NCBI RefSeq assembly: GCF_009176725.1
Contig: NZ_AP020337.1
Location: 4,471,501 to 4,535,500, forward strand
Direction: 5' to 3'
DNA: 64,000 bases
Source: Pseudomonas sp. KUIN-1
GTDB lineage: Bacteria > Pseudomonadota > Gammaproteobacteria > Pseudomonadales > Pseudomonadaceae
Shown: positions 44,701 through 52,234 of the stretch, in pieces
How the letters are laid out: each line of letters opens with the position of its first letter
Numbering within the stretch: position 1 is the first letter of the stretch
The notes under the pieces: generated by a model
Databases searched by the model: none
What the model was told of the DNA's origin: nothing
Seen by the model: only the letters and a program-made list of their open reading frames with translations
Program-made: the position numbers and the translations under genes

Positions 44701-47700
44701 AGGCTCGGCCAGTACCGCTGTAGTAAGCCGCGTTGAGCGACAACAGCTTGCCCGCAATCAAGGTGCCGTCGAGGTTATTGACCGACAGCAGGTTGCCCGC
44801 CATCAGCGTACCGTCGAGGTTGTTTGCGGACTGGCGACGCTGTGCCGTATCGCGGTCGCTTATGGTCAGGTCGCCGGTCGAAGAGATCAGGCCATTCTGG
44901 TTATTCAGCGTCTGGCTCACGCCCAGCAACAGACCTTCATCGGTGCGTACGGCACCGCCTTGGTTGTTGAGGGTGTTGACCGCCAGATTCGTGCTGCGGC
45001 CTTCAAGGCCTTGGTTGGTGCCCTGCGTGGCGCTGTTGTCGAGTACGTCGGTGCTCAGGCTCAAAGCGCCCGCACTGCGGACCAGCCCACCCTGATTGTT
45101 GAGGGTCTGACCCAGCACCAGCTCGACGTCGCCGAGGCTTTGCAACTGGCCACCACGGTTGTTCAGTTGTGAGCCTTCGATGTGTACGGTTTTCTCACCG
45201 ATGATCTGGCCGCCGTCGGTGTTGGCCACGTCGCTGGCGTTGAGCAACAGGTTGCCCTTGGCGCTCAAAAAGCCTGCGCTGTTGTTGAGGCTGGCGCTAC
45301 GGATTTCCACCGCATCCTGGCCGCTGATGCCTTTGGTGGTGCCGGATTGCAGGTTATTGAGCGCCTGGCTGCCGGTGTCGATGAACAGTTTGCCTTTGGA
45401 CTGAATCAAGCCTGCCGCGTTACGCAACTCGCCGCTGCGCAGGTCCAGGGTGGCACGGGCGTCGAGTGTACCGTCGCTGTTGTCGGCCAGATTACCGTTG
45501 CTGTTGAGGTCCAGTGCCTGACCGCTGATCACACCACTGCGGTTATCCAGACCCTTAGCTGCAACAGTGATGTCACCCTGGGCTTCCAGGCGTCCGCCAT
45601 TGTTGTTCAGAGCGCCATTGCTCACGTTGACCGACAGGCCGGACTGCACCGAGCCCAGCACGCCATTGGTATTGTTGAACTGCCCGGCGATGATTGCCAT
45701 GCGCTGGGTGGACGCCAGCGTGCCGCCGATGTTATTCAGCTGGCTGAACTGCGCTTGCAGTTCGCCACCGGCGCTGACCTTGCCCTGAGTATTTTCCAGA
45801 CGTGCGCCGTTCAGTTGCGCGGTGCCGCTGGCCGCCAGCGTGCCGCCGCTGTTGTCGATCAGATCGCCCGCAGTAACGGTCAGCAGGCCGCCGTCGGTGA
45901 CGATGACTTTGCCGCTCTGGTTATTCAGCGTACCGACGTTGAGCGCCACAGCGCCCGGGCTGCTGACCTGTCCGTTCTGATTGTCGAACTGCTGGCTGGC
46001 GTTGATCTGCAAAGGCTGAGCACCGGTTTGCAGAATGCGACCACGCTGGTTGGACAGGTTGGTGGTGTCGAGCGTGATCTGCTGGCCCTGGGTCAGGCCA
46101 TCATCAACCACCGCGTCAGCAGCCTTGATCGACAGACTGGCGTTGCTCGCGATCTTGCCTGCGTTGCCATCCAGCCGGTTGGCCTGGATACTCAGCGAGC
46201 CCTTGCCTGCGTGCTCGATAGTGCCACTGCGGTTATCGACATGGCTGGCGCTGAGCCGGGCATTGTCAGCGTTGGAGGCGATACGACCGCTACGGTTATC
46301 GAGGGTCCCTGCAGCCTTAATCGAGGTATCGGCAACGCCGGTCTGCACCAGTTCGCCACCGACGTTGGACAGGTCACTGGCGTTCAGTTGCAGGTTGTCG
46401 GCGTTGACGGTGGCGCTGTCGGTGCGCAAGGTTTTCGTCGCGCTGGCCGTGAGTGTCTGGCTGGCATCGACCTTGCTGCCGCTGAGGTTGGCGTCGCCGT
46501 TGTTGGCGGTCAGGGTGACATTGCGACCTTGAGTCTGGCTGCCGCTGAGGTCCAGATCATCGGCCTGAATGCTGACATCGCCTGCCGCCAGGTTCTGACC
46601 CTGGGCTTTGACGCTGGTGGCGCGTACTGCAAGATTGCCGCTGCTACCCAGTTTGCCGTCCACGCCTGCGCCCGCTGCCAGGCTTGAGCCTTTAGTGCTG
46701 CGAATCGCCTTGGCGCTGATGCTGGTTTGATTCTGGCTGGCGATGGTGCCGCTGTTGTCGATATCGCCGGAGCTGGCGAGGTTCAGATCCCCTTTTGCGT
46801 ACAGCGAGCCGCTGTTATCAACGCTGGTGGCATTGATACGGGCCGTCGTTGCACTGCTGATAGCCCCCTGGTTTTGCAACTTGCCATCGGCGCTGATCAC
46901 GACTTCGCCGGCCATCGCACCGATCTGCCCGGCATTGCGCATGCCGACGCCTGATTCAGTACCCACCAGCATGATCTTCCCGGCATACATGCCACCCAGT
47001 TGCGCCACATCGATGGCAACGGTCGGCTTGTCGCCATCAGCTCCGGCCTGAGGTGTGGCCTGCGTGTTGTCGGCGTTGACCTGATTGCGTCCGGCAGTCA
47101 CTTTCAGGTCATTGGCCCAGATGCCTGCATTAACCTGCACGGTGCGGGCGATCAGGTCTGTGTAGTCGGCGTCGCGGGTATCAAGGCCTTTGCCCTGAAT
47201 ATTGATAGCGCCGCGATTCACCGTGTAGCCGGTGATGCGGCCGTTCTCCAATTGCGCCTGACCGGTGCTCAAGGTTGCACGGTTGGCGTTGATGAAGCCG
47301 CAACCGTCGCAGGTAATACCGGCCGGGTTGGCGATCACCACCTGGGCACGCTGCCCGGCGACTTCGACATAACCGCGCAGCTGGCTGGGATTGCTGGCGT
47401 TGACTTCGTTGAGGATGACCCGCGCGTTGCCATTGGCCAGCGCCGCGTTGCCTTCGATCCAGCCACCCAGCTGAGTCTGAGAGTTCACCCCGCTGTTGTT
47501 GAGAATAACCCCACGGTTGTCGACATCGAACTGGTTGTACGTATTGCGCGAAACACCGGCGGCGCTCGGCGTCTGAATATTGACCTGTGGCGTGCCATTG
47601 GCGCTTTCGATCACGGTCGGACGCTGACCGGCTGCGGCAGAGGGATCAGCGACTATGGTGCCAGCGGCCCAGACCGGCCCTGCGCTCAAGGACACCAATC

Positions 47701-47878
47701 CGATCGCAGTCATCAACGCGAAACGCAGCGCGCCCAGCGTCGCTACACAGCCGGGCGCCACCGCGGCTCGGCTGGCGCGGGTACCGGGGGCCTTGACCTG
47801 GCTGGCGACGTTCTCAGCCACGACCATCAACAACCCACGTGCCTTATTGAAAACGATTCGGTAAAGGTGCTTGTTCAT
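38777..47878 (-). CDS. cdiA: CdiA / FhaB-type two-partner secretion exoprotein with C-terminal tRNase-like toxin
   Basis: A 3033-residue filamentous haemagglutinin-like protein. It has an extended signal peptide (MNKHLYRIVFNKARGLLMVV, ending near GPVWA), then a TPS secretion domain with the conserved NPAGITCDGCGFINANRATL. About 2,000 residues of beta-helical FHA repeats follow (LDNRSG, LNNxGG). The pretoxin region includes SAEANDISENWGAGGTYRQI. The last 150 residues (IERQNEASKKLAQAGYDVEQ, then NPDLKINGDLADVFSP, then RPVEGLKKLYLMKN) match, from memory, the CdiA C-terminal tRNase family. No canonical VENN is present at the toxin junction; AAENAKNRNPM is the nearest equivalent. It would be exported by CdiB and kill touching competitors. 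The repeats are GC-rich, but the toxin end is AT-rich. Confidence 0.9.
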   Translation of the reverse strand: MNKHLYRIVFNKARGLLMVVAENVASQVKAPGTRASRAAVAPGCVATLGALRFALMTAIGLVSLSAGPVWAAGTIVADPSAAAGQRPTVIESANGTPQVNIQTPSAAGVSRNTYNQFDVDNRGVILNNSGVNSQTQLGGWIEGNAALANGNARVILNEVNASNPSQLRGYVEVAGQRAQVVIANPAGITCDGCGFINANRATLSTGQAQLENGRITGYTVNRGAINIQGKGLDTRDADYTDLIARTVQVNAGIWANDLKVTAGRNQVNADNTQATPQAGADGDKPTVAIDVAQLGGMYAGKIMLVGTESGVGMRNAGQIGAMAGEVVISADGKLQNQGAISSATTARINATSVDNSGSLYAKGDLNLASSGDIDNSGTIASQNQTSISAKAIRSTKGSSLAAGAGVDGKLGSSGNLAVRATSVKAQGQNLAAGDVSIQADDLDLSGSQTQGRNVTLTANNGDANLSGSKVDASQTLTASATKTLRTDSATVNADNLQLNASDLSNVGGELVQTGVADTSIKAAGTLDNRSGRIASNADNARLSASHVDNRSGTIEHAGKGSLSIQANRLDGNAGKIASNASLSIKAADAVVDDGLTQGQQITLDTTNLSNQRGRILQTGAQPLQINASQQFDNQNGQVSSPGAVALNVGTLNNQSGKVIVTDGGLLTVTAGDLIDNSGGTLAASGTAQLNGARLENTQGKVSAGGELQAQFSQLNNIGGTLASTQRMAIIAGQFNNTNGVLGSVQSGLSVNVSNGALNNNGGRLEAQGDITVAAKGLDNRSGVISGQALDLNSNGNLADNSDGTLDARATLDLRSGELRNAAGLIQSKGKLFIDTGSQALNNLQSGTTKGISGQDAVEIRSASLNNSAGFLSAKGNLLLNASDVANTDGGQIIGEKTVHIEGSQLNNRGGQLQSLGDVELVLGQTLNNQGGLVRSAGALSLSTDVLDNSATQGTNQGLEGRSTNLAVNTLNNQGGAVRTDEGLLLGVSQTLNNQNGLISSTGDLTISDRDTAQRRQSANNLDGTLMAGNLLSVNNLDGTLIAGKLLSLNAAYYSGTGRALSLGDINFRLQSGLDLSGQIQANNNVDLSIAGALNNTGRLLAGKSLLVSAQTLDNSANAEVSAGQVRLNVADTLTNRGLIDGQQVRVQATTLNNLGTARLYGDQLAIATTTLNNLDENGTAATLAARESLNIGAGTVNNREQSLIFSAGDLAIGGGLSAADTAQGRAQLLTNASATIEALGNLSLNVQSARNTNEHFSTREVEVSRTPEQEFQLTGSTNRYQANEISLRNDEVNYLVTPEGQRDNWNRYDYTRVVNETQIATSAPAQILSGGTMLISAGDVLNDKSRIIAGGLLQADVTSLTNTELSGQRTTVDSGTVTNFYRIQRKGRDRQGSNTAAYTPAPLIQEISLQPTVFAQNSAVAGTGTQISARGTQTVGQKITSTGAVNAPAARTFQVAPIVQVAAQTTQNAQGVAEQIRTGGPSLELPNNSLFTTNPQPSSSYLIETDPRFASYRTWLSSDYMLERLQVDPALTQQRLGDGFYEQKLIREQVAQLTGRRFLDGYANDEAQYRALIDNAVTLANQWQLVPGVELSPEQMAQLTSDIVWLVQKKVTLANGETRDVLVPQVYVRVQESDLNGSGSLIAGQRLNLNIAGDLVNSGSLAGRSVMAITAQNIENLGGRIQADKVSLTARENLDNLGGLIGATDSLAINAGQNVNVISSSRDSSSAQGTRTNLSRVAGLFVSGAGGTMDVNAGKDLNLTGAQVVNAGTGGSTSLQAGNNINLTTVGEAHQQSVNWNGSNWRKDASQTEVGSTIQGQGDVRLSAAQDINARGASVTSQQGAIIADAGRDVNLTAAQNTQFADEAHKFKGSNGLFSSKTTTTRDTVNQTQAQGSTLSGEQTYVQAGRDINVSGSNVVSTNQTILAADNNINIEAATESSSERHDKSVKKSGLFSGGGIALTLGTQQQSVKDLTTSQTAAASTVGSTKGDVLIEAGKGYRQVGSQVSAPEGSVDITGQTIDVVEARNSSKRERETLFKQTGFTLTVTNPVISAIQTTQQMKHASENTDDGRMKALAAATVLLGGNNAATAVAMNPDMAGGLNISLSLGTKKNESKTTQTSDSAAGSTITAGQDVRLRATGAGADSDITVQGSQIKAGRDASLMADGDINLLAANNTSQQNTDSKGSSASVGIGFSLGGTKNGFTLDLGVTGNKGLADGDELTHTNTKVEAGNQLLLASGGDTQIKGAVASGKKVIADVGGDLNIESLQDTNTYKVDEKSLGFGVSLCIPPFCTGMSTISGASGNFGATNIDSNYASVTEQSGIKAGDDGFDINVRGNTDLVGAVIASSDKAVQDGKNSLVTSSLTSRDIKNKADYDANTVSLGGGYNEIGKDQKGNVQSGGTVNPGTDLAKNENNIGANMPIAISASDKASSVTRSGISGGAVVITDDAEQQKRTGQNPEQTVASLNRDVSSDRNGSNSLKPIFDEDEVRAGFEIVTAFSNEASTFLANKAREADLKRQQSKELQEQADKAGGLSDTERMLLQNSARQLSAEANDISENWGAGGTYRQITTALIGAAGGNISAGNAAFVQSLVVNYVQQRGAGYIGDLVANGELTEGSPLHAALHGIVACAGAAASNQSCGSGAAGAAASSLLTGLFSQSSPDESEEQREAKRNLIVSLVTGLAATSASIDPTAANTAAGAAVDNNWLATQQEAQARKEYEAAKGLVAKAQVAGKWLAISGKQEILTRYGIGKGLAESSWGDITGLADFAMHPIDGLNGLSSLISDPEVRAQLGEDVANKFSARIDTIKNALEVGGDDNAVAMGQAMGELAWQIGTAVTGVGTAAKGVVGLAKAGIKVSSAELDKMADLARLEKIAAENAKNRNPMSAMTDSEAGVNSLPKLGSLKGEPELPPKNASPDMVRSIERQNEASKKLAQAGYDVEQLPNTGRKGGNPDLKINGDLADVFSPRTNSPISVLMTVTEKVQKQASSVVVNLADSPLTFGEIEKALSTRPVEGLKKLYLMKNNEFKIIEVAK

Positions 47879-47918
47879 AGCAATTCCATCTGCGGAGCCA
47901 GCCCCGCGAAACTAACGT

Positions 47919-48458
47919 TTATAAAGGCGAAGTCTTGGAGGCCTGAGCAGCGGCGACCGGGTGCGCAGCGAACCAGGCTTTCGCCTGCTCAGGGATCACA
48001 CCAATGCCCTGAAATGTCTTTATCCGTAGCCCGCGCTCTTCACCACGGTGATAGAGAGCGCGCCCGCATTTGTTGGCAAACAGCCGGCGGTGCAGTAAAC
48101 GTGACAACGCGGCGGTATGCCCAAAAGGCGCTACCCAGTCGTTGAGCCAGATTCGCTCGCCGCAGTTCCAGTCCGCTTGGCTCAGGGCCAAAGGCGATTG
48201 CTGGAGATAGCGCTGCTCTGCGGCCTCGTCGAGGTTAAGCCAGGACAGGTAGCACACCGGCTTGCCGTTCTCGCTGCCAAGTACGAACTGACGATGCTTT
48301 AGCGCTGGCAGCAGCAGTGTGGGCAAGGTGTGCAGCGGTGCATCGCGATGAGCGCTGGAGTGCATCCACAGCCAGGTCACCGAACCGAGTACCGCGGCTT
48401 CGTTCCAGGGCTCGTCGATCAGGCCAGGGGCCGTTATGTCTAGCGATTCAAAGCGCAT
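47919..48458 (-). CDS. cdiC: HlyC-like toxin-activating lysine acyltransferase (CdiC-type)
   Basis: A 179-residue cytosolic protein. The HlyC family pattern is visible: LGSVTWLWMHSSAHRDAPL with the catalytic histidine, PVCYLSWLNLDEAAEQRY, CGERIWLNDWVAPFGHTAAL with the catalytic aspartate, and a C-terminal RRLFANKCGRALYHRG. HlyC-type enzymes transfer a fatty acyl chain from acyl-ACP to lysines of an exported toxin. It lies between cdiB (9 bases) and cdiA (40 bases) in one operon, so CdiA is the predicted substrate. Such a cdiB-cdiC-cdiA order is known, from memory, for a subset of E. coli loci. Confidence 0.82.
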   Translation of the reverse strand: MRFESLDITAPGLIDEPWNEAAVLGSVTWLWMHSSAHRDAPLHTLPTLLLPALKHRQFVLGSENGKPVCYLSWLNLDEAAEQRYLQQSPLALSQADWNCGERIWLNDWVAPFGHTAALSRLLHRRLFANKCGRALYHRGEERGLRIKTFQGIGVIPEQAKAWFAAHPVAAAQASKTSPL

Positions 48459-48467
48459 GGCATGACC

Positions 48468-50246
48468 TCAGAATGACCAGATAACGGTAAAAGCCGTGGT
48501 GACGTTGGCCGTCTCGAAACCATCGGGTTTCTTCAGAGGCGTGCCCACCGACCAGTCATAAGACAGGCCTTTGTAGCCACCACGGACACCGATCACAGCG
48601 CCGGCCAAGCGTTTACCGATCAGAAATTCGCTGGCCTGACCGCTGACTTCGCCGTAGTCGATCCCGGTGTAAAGCTCCTGGCCGGTTTGCCCCAGCGCCA
48701 GACCGAGTTCGTTGCGCAATGTCCAGCCGCGATCCGCAGACAGAATATTTTCCCCGTCAAAGCCGCGCACGCTGTAGCGCCCGCCGATAGAAAAGCGGTC
48801 CTGCGGCACTAGCGGCGTCCGGTTCCACTGCGACCGCCAGCTGCCGATGTAGCGCAGGCGCTGGTCACTGAGGGTGAATGGCACTTGCAACTGGGCGTCG
48901 GCGGTGATGATCTGCGAACGTGATGTGCCTGCACCCAGCGCGTCTTCAGGCGCCTCAAGCGAGTCATGGGCTCCGGTGCCACGACGATAGGCGACCCCCA
49001 GGTCAAGAATTGACGCGCCAATGAACTCGCGATGATCCAGACCGAACTGCCAGCCGGCCATGCGTCGGTCCTGGTTGCCGATCTCGGTATCATCAATGAA
49101 GTTTTCCGAAGAACGCGTCCACAGCCCGCCCCACACCGTGGTCTTGCGCACCGCATCGCGATACAACAGGCGCGACAGGCGCAGGTCGTTATTACGACTT
49201 TCGCCGCGATACTGATAGGTCTGCGTGGTGCCGGCTACCGACTGCTCGTAGTTGTACTCGCTGGTGGTGAACGCCAATTGCCAGTAACCGAATGGCAGTG
49301 AATAGTGAAACGTATTGCCGTCGGAGCCACGTCGGCCGGATTCACCACCGCCCAGATCGTGGTTGAGGCTCGCGTAGAACAGATCGTTCAGCGAAAGCAG
49401 GTTGTCCAGCGAAAGCGAGACGTTGCCTTGGTATTTGCCTGTGGTCTTGCTGCCGGAGTTATCCAGCGACAGGCTGACGCGGGCCGGGAACTGCTGGCTC
49501 CATTTGATCACCACGTCGCTTTCGCCAGGTTTGGCATCTGCCGCGCGGGCTGGCGTGATCTGAATATCGGCCTCGGCTGTAGGCACACGCTTGAAGTTTT
49601 CCAGCGCCTGTTCGATGTCACGCAGGTTGAGCAGATCGCCAGGATTGGCGGGCATCGCATTCCACAGGTTGGCGCGACGACTGGTGCCTTCCGCAAAACG
49701 AATTTCGCGAATGCGCCCGGGCACTATCGTCAGTACCAGAACACCACTGTTCAAATCCTGGGCTTCGGCGAGGACGCGCGTCGTGACGTAGCCTGCCTCG
49801 ATGATCGCATTCTGCATGCGCTTCATCGTCATGTTGATACCCGCGCCCCCCAGGCAACGACCGACAGCAGGATCATCCTTGGGATTGGCAGCCTTGAGCG
49901 CCCATTGAAACTGTTCCGACGCCTCGCCAATCAGACGAATGTCCTCAATCGCAAAGCAAGGCGTCTCCTTGGCCGGGAGACGTGAGCCACCCTCGTCCAG
50001 CGTTGGCGACTGCAAGCGCACGTCGGGGCGTGTTTCCAACTGATCACGCAACGCGCGCTCGCGATCCTGCTGGCGCAGCAGCTCTTCTTCGGGGCCTGCA
50101 GCGTGAGCGCCTGTGCTCGCCAGAAAGCTCCAGACGGTCAGTGCCAGCGCGATATGCCTGGTATTCACGGATGACAAACGTATCACCTCCACAAAACGTC
50201 GAGCGGGGCTTGGCTTGAGCGACAGGCAGCGAGCATCCGGGTGCAT
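48468..50246 (-). CDS. cdiB: CdiB / FhaC-type outer-membrane TpsB transporter
   Basis: A 592-residue Omp85-superfamily transporter. It has a signal peptide (TRHIALALTVWSFLASTGAHA), a ShlB-type POTRA pair (CFAIEDIRLIGEASEQFQWA, then GRCLGGAGINMTMKRMQNAI) and a 16-strand barrel. The barrel carries the motif RYSVRGFDGENILSADRGWTLRNE (VRGY/F region) and ends AFTVIWSF with terminal phenylalanine. It secretes CdiA across the outer membrane. ATG 50246 is used; GTG 50168 (VNTRHIALAL) would shorten a long leader. It heads the cdiB-cdiC-cdiA-cdiI operon. Confidence 0.9.
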   Translation of the reverse strand: MHPDARCLSLKPSPARRFVEVIRLSSVNTRHIALALTVWSFLASTGAHAAGPEEELLRQQDRERALRDQLETRPDVRLQSPTLDEGGSRLPAKETPCFAIEDIRLIGEASEQFQWALKAANPKDDPAVGRCLGGAGINMTMKRMQNAIIEAGYVTTRVLAEAQDLNSGVLVLTIVPGRIREIRFAEGTSRRANLWNAMPANPGDLLNLRDIEQALENFKRVPTAEADIQITPARAADAKPGESDVVIKWSQQFPARVSLSLDNSGSKTTGKYQGNVSLSLDNLLSLNDLFYASLNHDLGGGESGRRGSDGNTFHYSLPFGYWQLAFTTSEYNYEQSVAGTTQTYQYRGESRNNDLRLSRLLYRDAVRKTTVWGGLWTRSSENFIDDTEIGNQDRRMAGWQFGLDHREFIGASILDLGVAYRRGTGAHDSLEAPEDALGAGTSRSQIITADAQLQVPFTLSDQRLRYIGSWRSQWNRTPLVPQDRFSIGGRYSVRGFDGENILSADRGWTLRNELGLALGQTGQELYTGIDYGEVSGQASEFLIGKRLAGAVIGVRGGYKGLSYDWSVGTPLKKPDGFETANVTTAFTVIWSF

Positions 50247-50566
50247 TTCACATCCTTGTGGACAGAATCAGAGGCGCAATAAATGCCCCGCCGGGAACGG
50301 CAGTAGCACTGACAGAATTAGAAATACGTAATGGTTTTGACGTGCAGAAAAAGGACTTTCCTACATGGCGTCGGAGATTTCAGATAGCGGAAGGTGGCAA
50401 AAGTTTCGCAGTGAGTAAGCAATTTGTTACAAAGTTCAAAGAATGTGACAACTTTCACACGTCCAGGCTGGCTGGAGCGTGTGTTCAAGGCACATAGAGA
50501 GTGAGGCTCGCGCCACGTCCCGTAACACAGCGACCGGGGCTCAAGCGGTAGCAGCCCCTTGCCGAA
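50247..50566. other. Promoter region of the cdi operon, no gene
   Basis: AT-richer than the surroundings. TTTCCTACA at 50357-50365 contains the same TTCCTACA core as the repeats upstream of the BvgA-like regulator and lies about 110 bases from the cdiB start. One match of eight bases can occur by chance. The open frames here are short and lack ribosome-binding sites. Confidence 0.4.
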
Positions 50567-50860
50567 TCAACCGCCGATAGGCGTGACGACCTTGCGCTGT
50601 TGCTGGATTTCAGCCACGGTTTCGATCTGCTCCTGCGCCAGGTGGACGCCGGTCAGGTCGCCGATCAGCCGCCAGTGCTCGTCGAGGCCGGAGCTGATGG
50701 TGGCCATGCGATCGATCATGCGCCGCCCCGCCGTACGCGTGACTTCGTCCTCGCTGCGCAGCAACTCGAAAGACATCGAGGTCATCGACGCTGTCAGATG
50801 GGTAAGTGTGCGGGCGGTGAGCCCGAGCAACTCCGTTAATTGATGCTCTTTTGAGTCCAT
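50567..50860 (-). CDS. Conserved hypothetical protein
   Basis: A 97-residue all-helical soluble protein (MDSKEHQLTELLGLTARTLT, then SFELLRSEDEVTRTAGRRMIDRMATISSGLDEHWRLIGDLTG) with a heptad-like hydrophobic pattern suggesting a coiled coil or helical bundle. It has no signal peptide and no recognised family. It is transcribed away from argF and stands alone. Confidence 0.6.
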   Translation of the reverse strand: MDSKEHQLTELLGLTARTLTHLTASMTSMSFELLRSEDEVTRTAGRRMIDRMATISSGLDEHWRLIGDLTGVHLAQEQIETVAEIQQQRKVVTPIGG

Positions 50861-51313
50861 TCCCCCACCCCTTGATCAGTAATGTATCGGCAACGATTTA
50901 TAACTCACGTCCGGGATTAAAGAAACGGTCCTTGTTTCAAGCCCGTGAAGCGCGTCCCATCAGGCAACGCCCGCGCAGACGTGGACTGTTACAGGATTGG
51001 TACTAATTGCCAAGCGCTATTTGGGCAGTGTACAAATGCTGCCTTCGGAAAAAGTGCAGATGGCTGTCAACCTTCTCAGCGTAGCCAGTTTTTGCCCCGT
51101 CAACACAGAATAACGGCGTCCCCTCTATCCGGGACGCCACTAGTACCCATGTTTCAGAAAAACGCATGCTATTGGTAAGACGCGACATTTTTTTATACTA
51201 TCGCGCCTTTCTTATTCGTCGCCCCGTGCGGCTTCCGCCGCAGGTCTAGCCCGTTTTATCGATAAAAACCGGCTTTGATAACCTGCGGTCTGTTGCAGAA
51301 AAGGTAGTTAATC
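50861..51313. other. Intergenic region and argF leader
   Basis: No convincing gene. It contains the putative ArgR half-site at 51171-51187 and an imperfect hairpin just upstream of argF (TTATCGATAA and AACCGG segments around 51256-51276). Confidence 0.5.
51171..51187 (-). promoter_or_regulatory. Putative ArgR half-site upstream of argF
   Basis: On the minus strand TGTCGCGTCTTACCAA fits the P. aeruginosa ArgR half-site TGTCGC-N8-AA. The adjoining second half-site is weak. It lies about 130 bases before argF, a gene repressed by ArgR in P. aeruginosa. Confidence 0.35.
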
Positions 51314-52234
51314 ATGAACGCCAGGCACTTTCTCTCGATGATGGATTACACCCCGGATGAACTCTTGGGCTTGATCCGTCGTGGCGTAGAGCTTAAAGAC
51401 CTGCGAAATCGCGGTGTACTTTTTGAACCGCTGAAGAACCGGGTCTTGGGGATGATTTTCGAGAAATCCTCGACACGTACCCGTCTTTCTTTTGAAGCAG
51501 GGATGATTCAGCTCGGTGGCCAAGCCATCTTTTTGTCGCATCGGGACACCCAGCTGGGCCGTGGCGAGCCGATTGCCGACAGTGCAAAAGTGATGTCGCG
51601 CATGCTGGATGCGGTCATGATCCGTACTTATGCGCACAGCAATCTGACCGAATTCGCCGCCAATTCACGCGTGCCGGTTATCAACGGCCTGTCCGATGAC
51701 CTGCACCCGTGCCAGTTGCTCGCCGACATGCAGACCTTCCTGGAGCATCGCGGCTCGATCAAGGGCAAGACCGTTGCCTGGATCGGCGATGGCAACAACA
51801 TGTGCAACAGCTATATAGAAGCGGCGATTCAATTCGACTTCCAGTTGCGTGTGGCCTGCCCTGCCGGCTACGAGCCAAACGCCGAGTTCCTGGCACTGGC
51901 TGGCGAGCGGGTCACCGTGGTCCGCGATCCGAAAGCCGCAGTTGCCGGCGCCCATCTGGTCAGCACCGATGTGTGGACCTCCATGGGTCAGGAAGAGGAA
52001 ACCGCCCGGCGCAAGAAGTTGTTCGCGCCGTTTCAGGTCACGCGCGCCCTGCTCGACCTAGCCGACAAGGACGTGCTGTTCATGCACTGCCTGCCTGCCC
52101 ATCGCGGCGAAGAAATCAGTGTCGACCTGCTGGATGATTCGCGCTCGGTCGCCTGGGATCAGGCAGAAAATCGCCTGCACGCGCAGAAAGCACTGCTGGA
52201 GTTTCTCGTCGCGCCGTCCTGCAAGCCCGCATGA
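51314..52234 (+). CDS. argF: Ornithine carbamoyltransferase (anabolic)
   Basis: A 306-residue enzyme making citrulline from ornithine and carbamoyl phosphate. The carbamoyl-phosphate site is EKSSTRTRLSFE, and MIRTYAHSNLTEFA and the ornithine-binding DVWTSMG and FMHCLPAHRGEEIS are all intact. The start codon is ATG 51314. The stop overlaps the following ABC ATPase gene by four bases. Confidence 0.95.
   Translation: MNARHFLSMMDYTPDELLGLIRRGVELKDLRNRGVLFEPLKNRVLGMIFEKSSTRTRLSFEAGMIQLGGQAIFLSHRDTQLGRGEPIADSAKVMSRMLDAVMIRTYAHSNLTEFAANSRVPVINGLSDDLHPCQLLADMQTFLEHRGSIKGKTVAWIGDGNNMCNSYIEAAIQFDFQLRVACPAGYEPNAEFLALAGERVTVVRDPKAAVAGAHLVSTDVWTSMGQEEETARRKKLFAPFQVTRALLDLADKDVLFMHCLPAHRGEEISVDLLDDSRSVAWDQAENRLHAQKALLEFLVAPSCKPA

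Noticed and set aside
50945..51178. 77-residue frame upstream of argF
   Set aside because: No ribosome-binding site, no homology pattern, and it overlaps the argF control region.
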